Source: Dryas octopetala (lineage: Eukaryota > Streptophyta > Magnoliopsida > Rosales > Rosaceae). From it: a stretch of DNA of 64,000 bases. The translations under genes were made by a program, and so were the position numbers. The notes beneath the pieces were generated by a model. The model searched no databases, was not told the origin of the DNA, and was given only the letters and a program-made list of their open reading frames with translations. Location: NCBI GenBank assembly GCA_963921425.1, contig OY992837.1:8963896-9027895 (forward strand), given 5' to 3'. Positions 1 to 11,537 of the stretch are shown here, in pieces; position 1 is the first letter of the stretch; each line of letters starts with the position of its first letter.

Positions 1-38
1 AAAGTATTCAGTTTTTGTTGTTTTTTTTTCCTTTCCAG

Positions 39-328
39 TGTTCAGGGTTTAATATGGGATATTGGAAGTTGCAAAACCTTCCTTTTATGGATCAGCTTAA
101 GGAGATAACAATTGTGCTTTCTAATGGGTCCACGGAATTGAGTTTGCAAGGTATATCCTTGAGCATGCTCAGAATTTGAAGAAAATGGTGATTGTCCATT
201 CACCCCAGCAGTCTAATGCTATAAGGCTCTTAAATAAGAGCAAGATGACTTCCAATGCCACAATTGTATTTCAGGAAGATCAAAAAAGAGGAACTGAAAG
301 GCAAAGAGGAAGAAGGGTTGTCAGATAG
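39..328 (+). pseudogene. F-box/LRR gene, last exon, frameshifted (copy A)
   Basis: This is the third and last coding exon of an F-box/LRR gene whose earlier exons lie left of the window. It begins after a pyrimidine-rich acceptor (AG at 37-38) and aligns along its whole length with the last exons of the intact copies at 7052-7336, 16592-16849 and 25193-25453. One base is missing near 130-133 (GGGTCCACGG against GGGTCTAATGG in the copy at 7052), so the frame runs into TGA at 177-179. Beyond the gap the ancestral frame is otherwise open to TAG at 326-328. The frameshift removes the conserved C-terminal block (FARYILEHAQ type). The locus is therefore probably a pseudogene or encodes a shortened protein, unless the missing base is a sequencing error. 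Confidence 0.8.
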
Positions 329-690
329 ATCAGTAAAAGTACTTTTGCAAGGGTTGTGTTTCCTCCTCTAGAGGGCTTACATGAGCAACTCCTTTCTCCA
401 GATTTGCTATGCAGACTCAATCCCTTCAAAACTTTAGGCATATGTCTAGGTCAAGGAACTTGTGGTATGACAGATCCATTTTGGAATTTCTATTGAATGA
501 GAGGGATAAATCTTTAATATGTCCATCTGTTTTGTTTGGTTTGTTATTCTTATTCAATCGATGTAAGCATGTGTTGGTTTGGTTAGGTGTAATCTTTTGT
601 CTGACTCAATTGAGTAATCAAAAGTACATTGTAGCAAGGTTGTGCCTCATTTAAGGTTGTGCCTCTTGTTCCTATAATGTTGAGGATTAT
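326..690 (-). pseudogene. ABCB29 exon relics downstream of F-box copy A
   Basis: Bases 326-450 resemble, in the same orientation, the Walker A exon of the ABC transporter at 27968-28184 (for example TTTTGCAAGGGTTGT, then TCTAGAGGGC, then TTCAAAAC). Similarity starts at the ancestral stop codon of the F-box exon. A spacer (about 450-640) is shared with 7440-7650 and 17620-17730. A short trace of the LSGGQ exon (CCTCTTGTTCCTAT) follows near 640-690. There is no usable frame, so these are decayed duplicates and not a gene. Confidence 0.75.
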
Positions 691-1076
691 CGATCAAGTA
701 GTTGAGGGTTTTGAGATGGTGTCCAAGTTGTACCGTTTGCAAGAGAGAGATTTAAAAAGTCTCAAGCTTAATTTTTTGTAAAGGATGGGAGTTGGGGATG
801 GAGAGGTAAAAGAACAAAAAAATGTAACAAGAAAAAGGCCACAAAATCAATGTAAGCCGCAGGATTTTGTATTTTATATGTGACACTCTATAGTTAAAAT
901 ATTAGAAAAGTTAGGAGATAATTTAAGTTAGGAGAGGATCCAAATCCCTTCTCGTTTCACCCTTGCACCAATCTATAATGTCTGGTACTTGCATTTTTGT
1001 ATTCGGAGCAGTATTTGAATACATTGTTGGTACTATATTTTTAGAGGGCTGTCTAATTTGAATAGATTGGACATAA
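691..1076. other. Intergenic, nothing recognised
   Basis: AT-rich DNA between the ABCB29 relic and a MITE. I see no coding frame, RNA gene or strong repeat. Confidence 0.5.
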
Positions 1077-1656
1077 GAGCATCACCAACTGTACTTTATA
1101 ATCCCAAATTTGGAGTTGGGTGAGCTGCACAGCCTGCACCCATACACTATCTCACACTCCCCCAAAATATTTTTTAGGGTGAGAAAGTTTTGAACGCCAA
1201 TTTTGGCGTTCTAAAATTGTTAACGCCATTTTATTTTCATTTTTCAATATTCCTTTATTATTTTTATCTCTCCAATTAAAACATTCTTATTTTCTTCCTT
1301 GTCCTTTATTACTTTTTAATAATAATAATTGTTCTTCTATAATTTTTTATTAATAAAAATTACATCATCACAAAGATCTTAAATATATTTAAATATATTT
1401 AATTTATTAATTTATTAATCAATTATGTGACATTAATAATGTACACAAAATAAAGAAAAAACAATAATATTAATTTTTTTGTAAAGAAAAATAACAATGT
1501 GCTTAATTTACCGAATAGTGCTTAGTTGTTAGTTGTTAGTTTATATAAGAAAAAAAAAAAGAATTTGGCGTTGGATGAAGAATATACTTAAAATATTATC
1601 ATCTTTAACTCCAAATTTGGTGTTGGAGTCTTGGAGATAAAGTACAGTGCATGCTC
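1077..1656. mobile_element. Tourist-like (PIF/Harbinger) MITE
   Basis: The terminal inverted repeats start GAGCATC and share the inner block ACTGTACTTTAT. The element is flanked by the 3-bp target duplication TAA (1074-1076 and 1657-1659). A GAGCATC terminus with a TAA duplication is typical of PIF/Harbinger MITEs. The interior is AT-rich and non-coding, and a second inverted pair (CCAAATTTGG type) lies inside each end. Confidence 0.8.
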
Positions 1657-2574
1657 TAACTTCGTCTCACCTTTTACCGAGTTTGTCTTACCTTATATAT
1701 ATGTTTTCTCACATGCAGAGTACATTTTACCATGTGTCTTTTGTTTTACCATTAGTCTGCCTAAAGCGACTGTGAGTAAACTCGCTTCCACGTGGTAAGC
1801 AAATGTGAAAAGCCAAAAATAATGATTTTTGGTTCTCCAAAGAATCCATAGTTTCAATCAAATAATGATGGATTGAATTGAAATTCATTTTTCAACCTTC
1901 AATTTCACGTCTTCAATGTCAATATAAACTCAGCAAAACATGTTAACATCAACAGTAATTTATTTGGAAGAAAGCTTTGCAAATAATCCAAGTCACCGGG
2001 GGGGGGGGGGGGGGGGGTGTGTTTTAAATGAAAATAGAGGAATTTGAAGTTGGGTTAAGGCATTTCTTTGGATTTATTGGCAAGTCCTGAATGTTGAATA
2101 AATTCAAAAACCCCAATCACAAAATCTCTAAAACCTCAAATCTCTCAATTTGCAGAAAAAGAAGAAGTTATAAATAGAAACAAAATCCCTAAAGCTAACA
2201 AAACTCTCAAGATTTCTAAACTCACCTGCTTATGAAAATCAACATTTTTAAGAAAAATAAAACAAGGATAATTGAGAGAAGAGTTTGATGTTTTAGAATT
2301 ATTTTGGTTGATTCACTTGCAAATGGGTAATGCCCTAATGGTAGAAACAGTGTGAACCAGTATGAGTGAATGGCAAAAGGGTAAAATAGGAAAGTAAAAG
2401 ATTTTTAAGAATGTGTCAGCTTTTTAAAAATTTATATTAAAACGTAAAAGCCTTCTTAAATATTATGAATTTTAAAATGCGACAGCAAATTTAAGAGCTA
2501 CACTCGCTTTAGGCGAGTTTCGCTAGCATTCCTCGATATTTTTATTTGATTTGCTTGTTTGTTAAGTTGCATTT
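1657..2574. other. Intergenic, with a 20-base G run
   Basis: No gene seen. A run of 20 G lies at 1998-2017. The motif AAGCGACTGTGAGTAAACTCGC near 1763-1785 is mirrored near 2501-2523 (CACTCGCTTTAGGCGAG), which may mark the ends of another small inverted-repeat element, but I could not define its borders. Confidence 0.4.
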
Positions 2575-2692
2575 GGATTTGAGATATGGGATAATGGGTA
2601 CTCCAAGACCTTGATTTTATTTATTTATCAGCTGAAGGAGCTAACCATAGAGGCTATAGAACTTACCAATGGGTCTAATAGTGCTAGTTATA
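2575..2692 (+). pseudogene. F-box/LRR last-exon fragment
   Basis: About 115 bases resemble the start of the last exon of the intact F-box copies: a GATATGGGATA block, then CAGCTGAAGGAGCTAACCATAGAG, which compares with CAACTTAAGGAGCTTACAATAGAG at 25247. The match ends at CAATGGGTCTAATAG, where a transposon-like segment begins. No F-box or LRR portion is found upstream, so this is an isolated relic of another array member. Confidence 0.65.
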
Positions 2693-2694
2693 TT

Positions 2695-3531
2695 TAAGGG
2701 TGTGCATGGTTCTAAAAATCAAACTACAGATGAATAATTGTAACCAAACTAACATTTTTGAATGACCATTCCGATAACCAAAATTAAATCAAGCTTAACT
2801 CAATTTGACTGGTTTGGTTAACCGTGAATTTTAGTTTGGAAAGTTTGATTATCCGAAAAACAGATAGCAACTGAACCAAAATATCAAGCCCAATTGTGTG
2901 AGTTTTTTGAATAATGGCCCATTTTGTGAGCCTAATTTAGTTAGCTAAAAACTCATTTTGCACACTTTATATGGCTATATAAAGCCCATTTTGACATATA
3001 TAAACTATAATACGGAATTTAGTTTACTCTATAATTAATAGATATTAAAATTATATAGTATAAACTATAAAATATATAAACTATAATAAACATATACAAA
3101 ATTACAAACATATAAAACTAAAATAGAGAATTTGGTTTACTTTATAAATTAATAAGTATTAAAATCATATAGTATAAACTAAAAACTATATACTAAATAA
3201 ACTATAATTATAAAATATAATAAACATATACAAAATTACCTACATATATAAATTATAATAAAAAATTTGGTTTACTCTATAATTAATAGGTATTAAAATC
3301 ATATATAAAACAATTAATATATAAAAATTAATATATATTATTAGTGGTAATTTGGTTCAGTTAAAATAAAAAAAATTTATATTAAAAACCAAAATCAAAC
3401 CACAAAATTCAGATTGATTTGGTTTGATATGGGATGATAAAAAAAAAAATCAAACAAAACCAATCCGGTTGATTTGATTTAATTCAAAACTTGATTTTTT
3501 TATATTTTTACACACCCCTTAACTAAAGTAC
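2695..3531. mobile_element. AT-rich hAT-like non-autonomous element
   Basis: The ends are AAGGGTGTGCA on the left and TACACACCCCTT on the right, an inverted pair of the GGGTGTGCA class that resembles the element at 63139-63479. Subterminal stretches repeat AACCAAA/TTTGGTT motifs and the centre is an array of AAACTATAATAAACATATACAAAATTAC-type repeats. I could not find a convincing target duplication, so the family is tentative. Confidence 0.55.
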
Positions 3532-3879
3532 TTTGGAACTAAAAAGTTTTCTTTTTACTTAAATCCAATGCAATTAACATCCCTTTTAAACATAAAACCC
3601 GCCAACCCAAAAAGGGAAAGTCCAAAGCACGATAAACAAAAGGTTAAGCAACAGACACTATTAACGCTAAAGGTAAGTCCCAAGGTCCCAAGGTCCCAAG
3701 CCAAAGCAAACTGACAAAAGAAAACAGAACAGAACTAGCAACACCATTACATCAATCATACAAAAAGCAAGCAATTAAGTGAACCCTGACAAACTAACAT
3801 TGGAAGCATAACACTACTCACTAGGGCATATATAGGTACAGACTGGTAGCACATTATTTATGATTTATTTTGGCAGACT

Positions 3880-4537
3880 GATGAACGATCTCCCAAATCT
3901 GAAGTTCCAAGAGCCATAGGAAAGTGTTGGGTTTCCTTCCTCTGAAGCTCTGATCATCTGATTGAGGTATGATTTTAAACACCAAACCAAACTGTCATTT
4001 TTGTTATATTTCTTTAACGGATTGCCTAATGCCTATATTATGTGATCAGTTTGATTCATTCTTCAAACTAATTTTGTAACCTGAACCCTTTTGTCTCCTG
4101 TAGTACTGGGTATTTGTTGTTTATGCACTCGCAGCACTCCAACTCCAGTGCGTATTGTTATTTCTTCTGGCACAGGTTTAGACTAGTACCACATATATTA
4201 TCATTTCTTTTGGCCTATTGAAGTTCCAAGAGCCAAAAAGCAGTGTTGGATTTCCTCTCAACTCTCAAGCTCTCATCATCTGGTTGAGGTATGATTTTAA
4301 AACCCCAAATCCAACTTCCATTTTTGTAATATTTCTTTAAAGGGTTACCTAATGCCCAGATTAAGTGATCAGTTTGATTCATTCTTTAAACTAATTTGTA
4401 ACTTGAATGCCTTTTTCTTCTCTAGTACTGGGTATTGTTGATTCTGCCCTCGATTAAAATTTTGTTTCTCACTTGAATACCCTTTTCCCTTCGTAGTAGG
4501 TATTGCTGCCTGATAGAGGATCTTGATTCTATCATTC
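3880..4537 (+). promoter_or_regulatory. Leader of F-box copy B, duplicated in tandem
   Basis: All F-box copies except the last share a leader: CTGAAGTTCCAAGAGCC, a presumed 5'UTR intron donor TTGAG|GTATG, and an acceptor shortly before TAGGTAATGCTGCC and the ATG. Here the leader with its donor occurs twice (about 3895-4135 and 4220-4450), so transcripts may choose between two first exons. The upstream part (GTGAACCCTGAC ... CATAACACTACTCACTA) matches 10985-11060 before copy C. Confidence 0.55.
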
Positions 4538-7336
4538 ATGGACCGTAGCCATAAGTTACTGGCCTCTGCAAGTTATCAGCCTCAAGGAGTAGTTAGAGCT
4601 TGTAGTAGTACTACTGAGAGTATGAACATTGACAGATTTAGTTATCTTCCAGACCCTGTTGCTCATCACATTCTTTCCTTCCTTCCCATAGCAGACCTCA
4701 TTCGTTTGGGCTGTGTCTCCAAAAACTGCAGAGAACTTTATCTGTCATCTCCTTCCTTGAATTTTGAAGAATTTTCCCAATCAAATTTATTCATGCACAT
4801 TAATGGGTCATCTCTGATGAGTTGTTTGGATAGGTTCTTATTCATCCATCGTGGGGTTAAAAAGATAGAGGGCTTTCGTATTCGTTGGAATACAATCGTA
4901 AATGGTGAAGACCAGATATTTCGAATGATGACGTGGATTCACAATGCTGTAAGGTGTAATGTTGAGGTCCTTCATCTTGAGTTAAAGGGGAAAGCACAAC
5001 TGTTTCCATCTTTCGTCTTTCTTTGTGGATCTCTGAAATCTCTATTGGTGGATATGGATTGTAAGATTCTCAAAGCACCCTCACTCACTTCTTTTTCTAA
5101 TCTCGAGTACCTGAATTTGAAACATATCCATATAGAAGATGAGGGGATTTTCAAATGGATTTCATGTTGCTGCAAATGCATTAAGGAATTACATCTTAAA
5201 CATCTTCGTGGGATAAAAAGTGTCACCATTGAAAGCTGCTCTTTGCAATTATTTTGTTTTGAGGATCCCTACTCTAGCAGTCTTACTAGAATCTGTCATC
5301 TTAACATCTCAGGCGAGAACCTCGAAGATATACATATAGACTGGGGATTTGATTCATATAGCAGCAAATTGTTAAATATTTCTGCTCCAAATCTTAAATG
5401 TCTGAAATGGTTAGGGAATTTGAGGATTCACCAAAATCTGGGGAAAGTATTGTGTTTAGAAAAAGCTGAGCTTCTGCTAAATCCTACAGAAGATGACTTT
5501 GTGTTTGAGGTTCTTGGCAGTATATGCAGGGTTGAAGTTCTTGTTCTAAACAAAGAGACCACCATGGTAAAGAGACACTACTCTTCAGGAATATTTTTTT
5601 ATTTGTTTTAATGGTATTTTCCAATTTGGTCTCTTTTAAGTTATAATCTTTCATGCCCTGGAAGTAGGAATTAGTTAATTTTTGTATCTTATAGTTCAGA
5701 GTAGTGGTCAGCACTACTTTTAATTACACTAATGGTTTGGCAGTACTTTTAGAAGCCTTCAAAGCACTTTCAAAAAGTCAAAAACGTTTTTGCTTGTATT
5801 TTGCACAAAAAAAGGGCGTTTTTGGATTATAAATGCACTTAGAGAAGCAGGTAGGTGCTTCCTCAGGAAACGCTTCCAAGTACATTCACAAGAAGCACTT
5901 GTGAAAAAAATCAAAGTCTTTCTAATAAAGAGCTTCTAGTGAAAGTGCTACTGAGTGAAACCGCTTCCTACCAAAGCACTCCTTGGTCAGTCACAATAGT
6001 TAGATTAAATCCTTGTTTGACACTGCTTTTTAAGAAGCGCTTTTATTTAGTAGCGTTTTTATTGGAAGCGCTTTTGCTAAGAAGCACATACAAATTATTA
6101 TAAGAATTCTTAGTGGTTTATGCCAAAGTGTACTCGGAAGTGCTTCCTCAGGTGCCTCAAAAAACCCCTTAAAAGCGCTTTTATAACCCAGAAATACTTT
6201 TATTTATTATTGTCAAATGCTATCAAAAACATTTTTACTAATATGAAAGCATTTTTTGCAGTTTTAAAAGCAGTGCCAAACGGGTTAGGACTTGTTTGGG
6301 AGTGCTTCTGTATGAAGCGTTTTTACTTAGTAGCGCTTTTACTAGAAGCGCTTCTTGTGAAAATCCCAGTGCTTCTTGTGAAAATCTCAATGTTTTTTGT
6401 AAATGTACTTGGAAGCTTCCTGAGGAAACACCTGGTTCCCCACGAAGCGCTTTCAAGTGTTTTTATAACTCAAAAACGTTTTTTTTTTTTTTTTTTGTCA
6501 AACACAAGCAAAAGTGCTTTTAAGGCTTCTAAAAGCACTTTGGTTTGAAATGTTAGTCTGATACACTGTAATATTACTTTGACAATTTAAGTTAATCGAC
6601 CCATATAATAGGGGCTAGTTTCAACTTGTGACTAATTGATGATTTATTTGATCAACTTGATTTAGGTGAATGTTTTGTATATTTTTTCATTGATGTTCCT
6701 GTAGGGTTTTAGGTTGTTTGTTTTTAACATGCAGGCTCTGTTTAAAGGAGGTTCCATGCCGGCAGTATCATTAGAGAATGTTTGTCATTTGTCTATACAT
6801 ATTGGGAGCTGGCTTGATATCCTAGTCCCCACAATGGTCTCTCTTTTTGGAGGAATGCTGAGTTTGAGTACTTTAAAAATAAAGTCTGACTCACTCTTCC
6901 TTGACCCTAAATCTGATGTGAGTAAAAAATCTTGCCTCTGTGTGTGTGTTGTTTATCCATCGGCAATTTCTAGAATCAGTACTAATTTTTTTTTTTTTTA
7001 TGTTTCTGGAAATTTTAAATTGATTTGTTTGTTGCATTGTTTCCTTTCCAGTGTTCGCGGTTTAATATGGGATATTGGAAGTCCCAAAACCTTCCTTTTA
7101 TAGTTCAGCTTAAGGAGGCAACCATACAGCTTTCCGATGGGTCTAATGGAATTGAGTTTGCAAGATTTATCCTTGAGCATTCCCAGAATTTGAAGAAAAT
7201 GGTGATTGTTCATTCACCCCAGCAGTCTAATGCTATGAGGAAGTTAAATCAGAGCAAGATGACTTCCAATGCCACAGTTATATTCCTGGAAGATCAAGAA
7301 AGAGGAACTAAAAGGAAAAGAAGGGTTTTCAGATAG
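4538..7336 (+). CDS. F-box/LRR protein (copy B)
   Basis: Three coding exons, 4538-5566, 6735-6917 and 7052-7336, give 498 residues in phase with GT-AG introns. The start chosen is the MDRSHKLL methionine, shared with copy D; another ATG lies 15 bases upstream in frame. Residues about 33-75 form an F-box (FSYLPDPVAHHILSFLPIAD), which in this family binds SKP1 in an SCF ubiquitin ligase. The middle contains leucine-rich segments (LFPSFVFLCGSLKSL, FSNLEYLNLKHI), and the end resembles an FBD-like tail (FARFILEHSQNLKKM). The substrate is unknown. Intron 1 holds several MITEs. The sequence after the stop is antisense ABCB29-derived DNA. The gene model is strong; the expression state is unknown. Confidence 0.85.
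5730..6552. mobile_element. Cluster of related Tourist-like MITEs in F-box intron 1
   Basis: Intron 1 of copy B is filled by two or three adjacent or nested elements built of AAGCGCTT, AGAAGCGCTTTT and AAAAGCACTT motifs. One unit runs from about 6011 (CTTGTTTGACACTGCTTTT) to 6288 (AAAAGCAGTGCCAAACGGG). Another runs from about 6288 to 6552. An earlier partial unit begins near 5735. They belong to the same family as the complete element at 15782-16071 in copy D. Short open frames inside (5855-6103, 6120-6548) are repeat-derived and not genes. Confidence 0.7.
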
Positions 7337-7455
7337 AGCTGTAGAAGTGGTTTTACAAGGATTGTCTTTCCTTCTCCAGAGGGCTTACAAGATCAACTAC
7401 TGTCTGTTTCTCCAACTTACTATGTCGATTCAATCCATTCAAAAGTTTTGGATGA
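7337..7455 (-). pseudogene. ABCB29 Walker A exon relic after copy B
   Basis: Directly after the F-box stop codon the sequence follows the ABCB29 exon at 27968-28184, in the same orientation: CCAGAGGGCTTACAAGATCAAC, then CGATTCAATCCATTCAAAA. The presumed 3'UTR of copy B is therefore antisense to a transporter exon. No long frame remains. Confidence 0.8.
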
Positions 7456-7650
7456 GTGTGAGGATATGGTAAATCGATCCGTCTTGGCATTTCTATTGAA
7501 TGGGAGGGTTAAATCTATAATATGTCCATCTGTATTATTTAGTTTGGTGTACTGTTTCAATCAATGCATGCGAATGTTGGTCTGGTTAGGTGTTATTTTT
7601 TGTCAGATTCAAGTGAGTAATCACAAGTACATTGTAGCAAGGTTGGAAGA
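7440..7650 (+). repeat. Array spacer shared by F-box units
   Basis: The block with TTTCTATTGAATG, AAATCT.TAATATGTCCATCTGT and AAGTACATTGTAGCAAGG recurs at 450-640 and, shortened, at 17620-17730. It is part of the duplicated unit and has no match in the intact ABCB29 gene. Its function is unknown. Confidence 0.7.
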
Positions 7651-7659
7651 TATGGTGAA

Positions 7660-7775
7660 TTGAAGGACCTCCACTTAAGGTTGAGCCTCTTTTTCCTACA
7701 TTCTTGATGTTTGTCTCCTTGTGGTAGTTTTCCGGTAAATCTTCATTTGCGGTACGTGTGCATACATGCATCTGG
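7660..7775 (-). pseudogene. ABCB29 signature-motif exon relic
   Basis: The - strand still reads GSTLSGG after a degenerate ARTAN..LPE segment, matching the exon at 26910-27097 that carries RGSTLSGGQ. The last residue of the signature is changed (LSGGP) and the frame is not preserved on both sides. It is a relic and not a gene. Confidence 0.8.
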
Positions 7776-7969
7776 TTTCAAAAACATGGAATCTCAAGTA
7801 AAACAATACGAATCAGCTTGCCAGCTTAATACCACTAAGTAAAGCAGAATTGACCCCTAAAGCAGAATAAGACTAAATACATATGTTCACAAAAATTACT
7901 AGCAGCCAGCTTAATACCAGAATGGAAAGCCCAAAGCTCAGCTACAATAATTTCACCAGAAGCCATCAA

Positions 7970-8620
7970 TAGGGTGTTCCAATTCCATTTTGGACGGATC
8001 GGATTAGAAATAGGATATTTCAATTCCAATTCAAAAAATTTCGAAATAAAATTTCTATTTCAATTTTCATTCCAAAAAATCAGAATTTCAACATCTCATT
8101 CTAATTCGTAAATTTTTGGATTTCTCGAAATTTTTGAATTTTTTTGGAATATCACATTTTCGAAACTTTCGGATAAAAATTTAAAATTTTCAGATAAAAA
8201 ATCAGAATTTTCAGGTTACTTTTTGTTATTAGTAAAAACAAACAAAAAAAATTAATCATTACACGTACAAAAAATATGGATGTTTTTGTTAGCATTTATG
8301 TTATTATAATACATATATATTTATAATATACATATGTTTATATTAATAGTATTAGTTATTTTTTTTTAATATATATGTATGTGTATGTTTGAAACAAATA
8401 ACAAATTAATGAAACATATAGTAAATTGGCATAATTTCAAAAATATCGAATCGGAATTCGGATTAGATCGAAATTTATAGATACATTCCAATTTCAATCC
8501 AATTTTTTTTGGAATTTTCAAAATTTGGCATTTTCGGATTTGATTCGGATGTTCCAAAATTGGAAATTTTCGGATTGGAATTGGTCGAATTCGGATTTTT
8601 CAATCCAAATTACACCCCTA
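7970..8620. mobile_element. hAT-like non-autonomous element
   Basis: The ends TAGGGTGTTCCAATT and AAATTACACCCCTA form an imperfect inverted pair. The interior is dominated by AATTTTTGGAATTTC/GAAATTTCGG subterminal repeats. No clear 8-bp duplication is visible (GCCATCAA against GGTGAAAG). A 17-base G run directly follows, at 8628-8644. Confidence 0.5.
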
Positions 8621-8627
8621 GGTGAAA

Positions 8628-8644
8628 GGGGGGGGGGGGGGGGG
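8628..8644 (+). repeat. G17 homopolymer
   Basis: Uninterrupted run of 17 G just outside the element ending at 8620. It could form a quadruplex or could be a length artefact of sequencing. Confidence 0.9.
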
Positions 8645-8754
8645 ACTCCAAACTCCAAGCCAGAAGAACTGGTTTTCAGATACGTAAAATGCCTATACAT
8701 GAAATATACTGTGTTTTCAGAAACATGAAATGCCTAATTCATTTCATCTCTCGA

Positions 8755-8885
8755 CTATATTGGTAAATGACCTCCACCAAAGGTTGACCCTCTTGTTTTT
8801 TTATTGTCTTTATGTGTGTTTTCTGACAATCTACATTTGCAATTTGTGTGCATCCTCTATGGACGGACCTGTATCCTTTTCTGAT
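8755..8885 (-). pseudogene. Second ABCB29 signature-exon relic
   Basis: GACCTCCACCAAAGGTTGACCCTCTTG, then TCTACATTTGCAATTTGTG and TGCATCCTCTA align with 26921-27025 of the intact ABCB29 gene in the same orientation. It is another copy of the exon already duplicated at 7660-7775, so at least two duplication events brought this exon here. Confidence 0.75.
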
Positions 8886-9570
8886 CTTTTCCGGCCATTT
8901 CATTGCATGTCATTTTTCTGATATTTTTAGCAATTGTTGCTAAAAATTTGTATTTAATTTGGCAATCTATAGAACTGTCCTTGTAATACTTTAAATGGGG
9001 TAATCATCTCTTATATAAAGTATGGTTTGGAGGGTGAATATCGTCACTTTTTGTGGGGTGTATTAATTAGATGCTCTAGAGAACTTCTCTTATTACTATA
9101 AATATTACAGTGTATCAGTTATATCAAATAATTTCTCTATCTCATAGCCTATATAAACAAGTTATAGTGAGAATTGAAGTATGATTTTGATAAACAACTC
9201 ACTTTTTGAAGTATAAAACGGCCGTGAATTATTTTGTATATTATTAGTGACTCTCCTTATAAATAGTTTAATGTGTTATATTTCAGATAAAAATGTGTAA
9301 TATACTTCATACCATAATTGAGAATATATATGTGTAATAAATGAGAGGGCCTTACATATATTGATTCAATTAACATAATATTGGAGCATCTGATTAACAG
9401 AAAAGACATAATATTGTAACAAAAAAAAAACATAATATAGGAATAACTAGAAAAAACTTAGGAATATTTATCATGAGTGTAACGTTGCTGCTGATAGGTT
9501 GGCCAATTATAATATAGTCTCTCATTCGATTTAGACCTCCTTTATGACTTTTTGTTGTGAGCCTTTACTC
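8886..9570. other. Intergenic
   Basis: No gene. Bases about 9108-9145 (CAGTGTATCAGTTATATC...AATAATTTCTC) match one end of the MITEs at 18268-18447 and 50203-50384 and may be a solo end. Confidence 0.45.
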
Positions 9571-10195
9571 CAGGCCGGTCCGAGGATTTAGGTGGTCCTA
9601 GGCAAGAAAAAAATTTGAGGCTCTTTGCCTATTCAATAACTAAAATTAATTGACCAAAAAATCAATAAGCAATTTCTAACTTAATACCCATCAATTTAGT
9701 AAGAGAAATTAAAAAAATAAAACTGATTTGAATTAATTGAGAATTTTTAAGTACACAAAAGCTGGAGTCAATTTTAAAGATAACTAATACATGTAGTAAG
9801 CTTTAGGCTGCAAGTAGCAAGCTTCTTGACAATCTATATTCCAAATTCTCTGCTAACAAACCTTTGTTACCAAATTAGAGAGCTTTCTTACTTTTCGATA
9901 TTAATTAAAGGAGGCAAAGTATAAAGCAACTAAGATAAATAGTCAAATGGATGAAGGAGGCCCTGTACTATGAGATTGAGAGTGATGAAGAGGAATGAAT
10001 AGTTGACAAGAAATAGTTAGAGAAGGAAGATGATTAGAGGAATAGTCAATGAATAAAGGAGACTTAGATTAAAAGTAGGAATAGTCAAAAATGTTTTTTT
10101 TTTTTATTAAGAAGCCCGACTTAAAAGTTGAAGGCCGTTTGGGTGGGTGGGCCTTAAGCGGTCGCCCAGCTCGCCTACCCTCAGGGCCGGCCCTG
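9571..10195. mobile_element. hAT non-autonomous element
   Basis: A 625-base element with ends CAGGCCGGTCC and GGCCGGCCCTG, flanked by the perfect 8-bp duplication CTTTACTC (9563-9570 and 10196-10203). The 8-bp duplication and CAGGGCCGG-type termini are characteristic of hAT elements. No transposase frame is present. Confidence 0.88.
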
Positions 10196-10203
10196 CTTTA
10201 CTC

Positions 10204-10984
10204 TATCATGATCTTTAAATGGAGTTGCTAGACCTTGGCATGTTATAGTATGATGATATAAATTGTGCTTAAGCTTGGCTCTTGGCTCAAATGTTTATTA
10301 TTTAATTTGAACTTGACTAGCTTGTCCTTGCTTCGTTCATATATGGGACCGAGACTCTCAAAACTTATGAACATATTTTTTGGAAACTATTATGGAAATG
10401 CCATAACCACCCTTTATTGAGAGGACACCCTATGGCACGGTGGTACCCATTATTGCATCAGTCCTTTGTCTCCTTTGTTATACCACTCCTTTTTCTTTGG
10501 CCAGCAGCATACCACTCCTTTATCCACAAACAAATTAATAAAAATAATAGATATAAAATTAGAAAGAAAAAGTTTTTTTTTTTTTAGTTCATTTTTGTTA
10601 TTAATACCGTAATAAATGAATGATATGTATTATAAAAAAGTAATCAGACCATAGGTGATAAATTGATAATGCTCACAAAATAAACAAAAATGATTATTTT
10701 TTTCTTGCTTAATGTCAGATGAGTCTATTTTTCCATCATTATAAATGGATTACGCATGTCCCACTATCATGCATATCAGCATATATGACAGCAAAAATGA
10801 ATCCAATATCAGATAAGAATGAGGAGAGGGTCTTCCATGGGGTATGCCCCACATGCCCCATTGAAGATTTATCCTAAGAATGAGCCATGCATAGATGTCA
10901 GATAAGAATAAGACTTGTGTTGTCCCATCATATCAGATTAATTAGAGGAGTAAGTAATTGATTGCTTGCTTGCTTAATTATTTG
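10204..10984. other. Intergenic
   Basis: No gene or clear repeat recognised. Short inverted AT-rich patches only. Confidence 0.4.
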
Positions 10985-11395
10985 GATGTGGGTGAGGTGT
11001 GAACCCTGAGTCTGACAAACCAACATTGGAACCATAACACTACTCACTACTGCAATAACTTTAGACTACTACCACATTGATTATGATTTCTTTTGGCATC
11101 TTAATGAACGGAACCGTTTCAGTCCATTCTCATCTCCCAAGTCTGAAGTTCCAAGAGCCGAAAACAAGTGTTGGATTTCCTCTCAAGCTCTCGTCATCAT
11201 CTGGTGGCCGGTTGAGGTATGAATTTAAAACCCCAGACCCAACTGCCATTTTTGCTATATTTCTTTGATACCTAGAATAAGTGATCAGTTTGATTCATTT
11301 TTCAATTTTTTGTACTGGGTATTGTATTTTTTACTGCACTCGATTTAAATTTTTTGTTTCTCACTTGAATCCCCTTTTCCTTCGTAGTTTGATTC
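10985..11395 (+). promoter_or_regulatory. Leader of F-box copy C
   Basis: Shares upstream motifs (GTGTGAACCCTGA, CATAACACTACTCACTA) and the leader CTGAAGTTCCAAGAGCC with copy B, including the presumed UTR-intron donor GGTTGAG|GTATG near 11211-11220. It precedes a disrupted coding region. Confidence 0.5.
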
Positions 11396-11537
11396 ATGGG
11401 CCTTAGGCTGCATAAGTTACTGGCCTCTGCAAGTTATGGGAGTCAAGGAGTTAGAGCTTGTTCTTGTAGTACCAATAGTTTGATTGACAGATATAGTAAT
11501 CTTCCAGACCCTGTTGCTCTTCACATTCTGTCCTTCC

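Noticed and set aside
1998-2017. Functional G-quadruplex promoter element
   Set aside because: A pure 20-base G run far from any gene start. It could be biological or a sequencing artefact, and nothing supports a regulatory role.
5855-6548. Open frames of 82 and 142 residues in F-box intron 1
   Set aside because: They consist of AAGCGCTT-type MITE repeats and lie in an intron. The translated sequence has no family resemblance.
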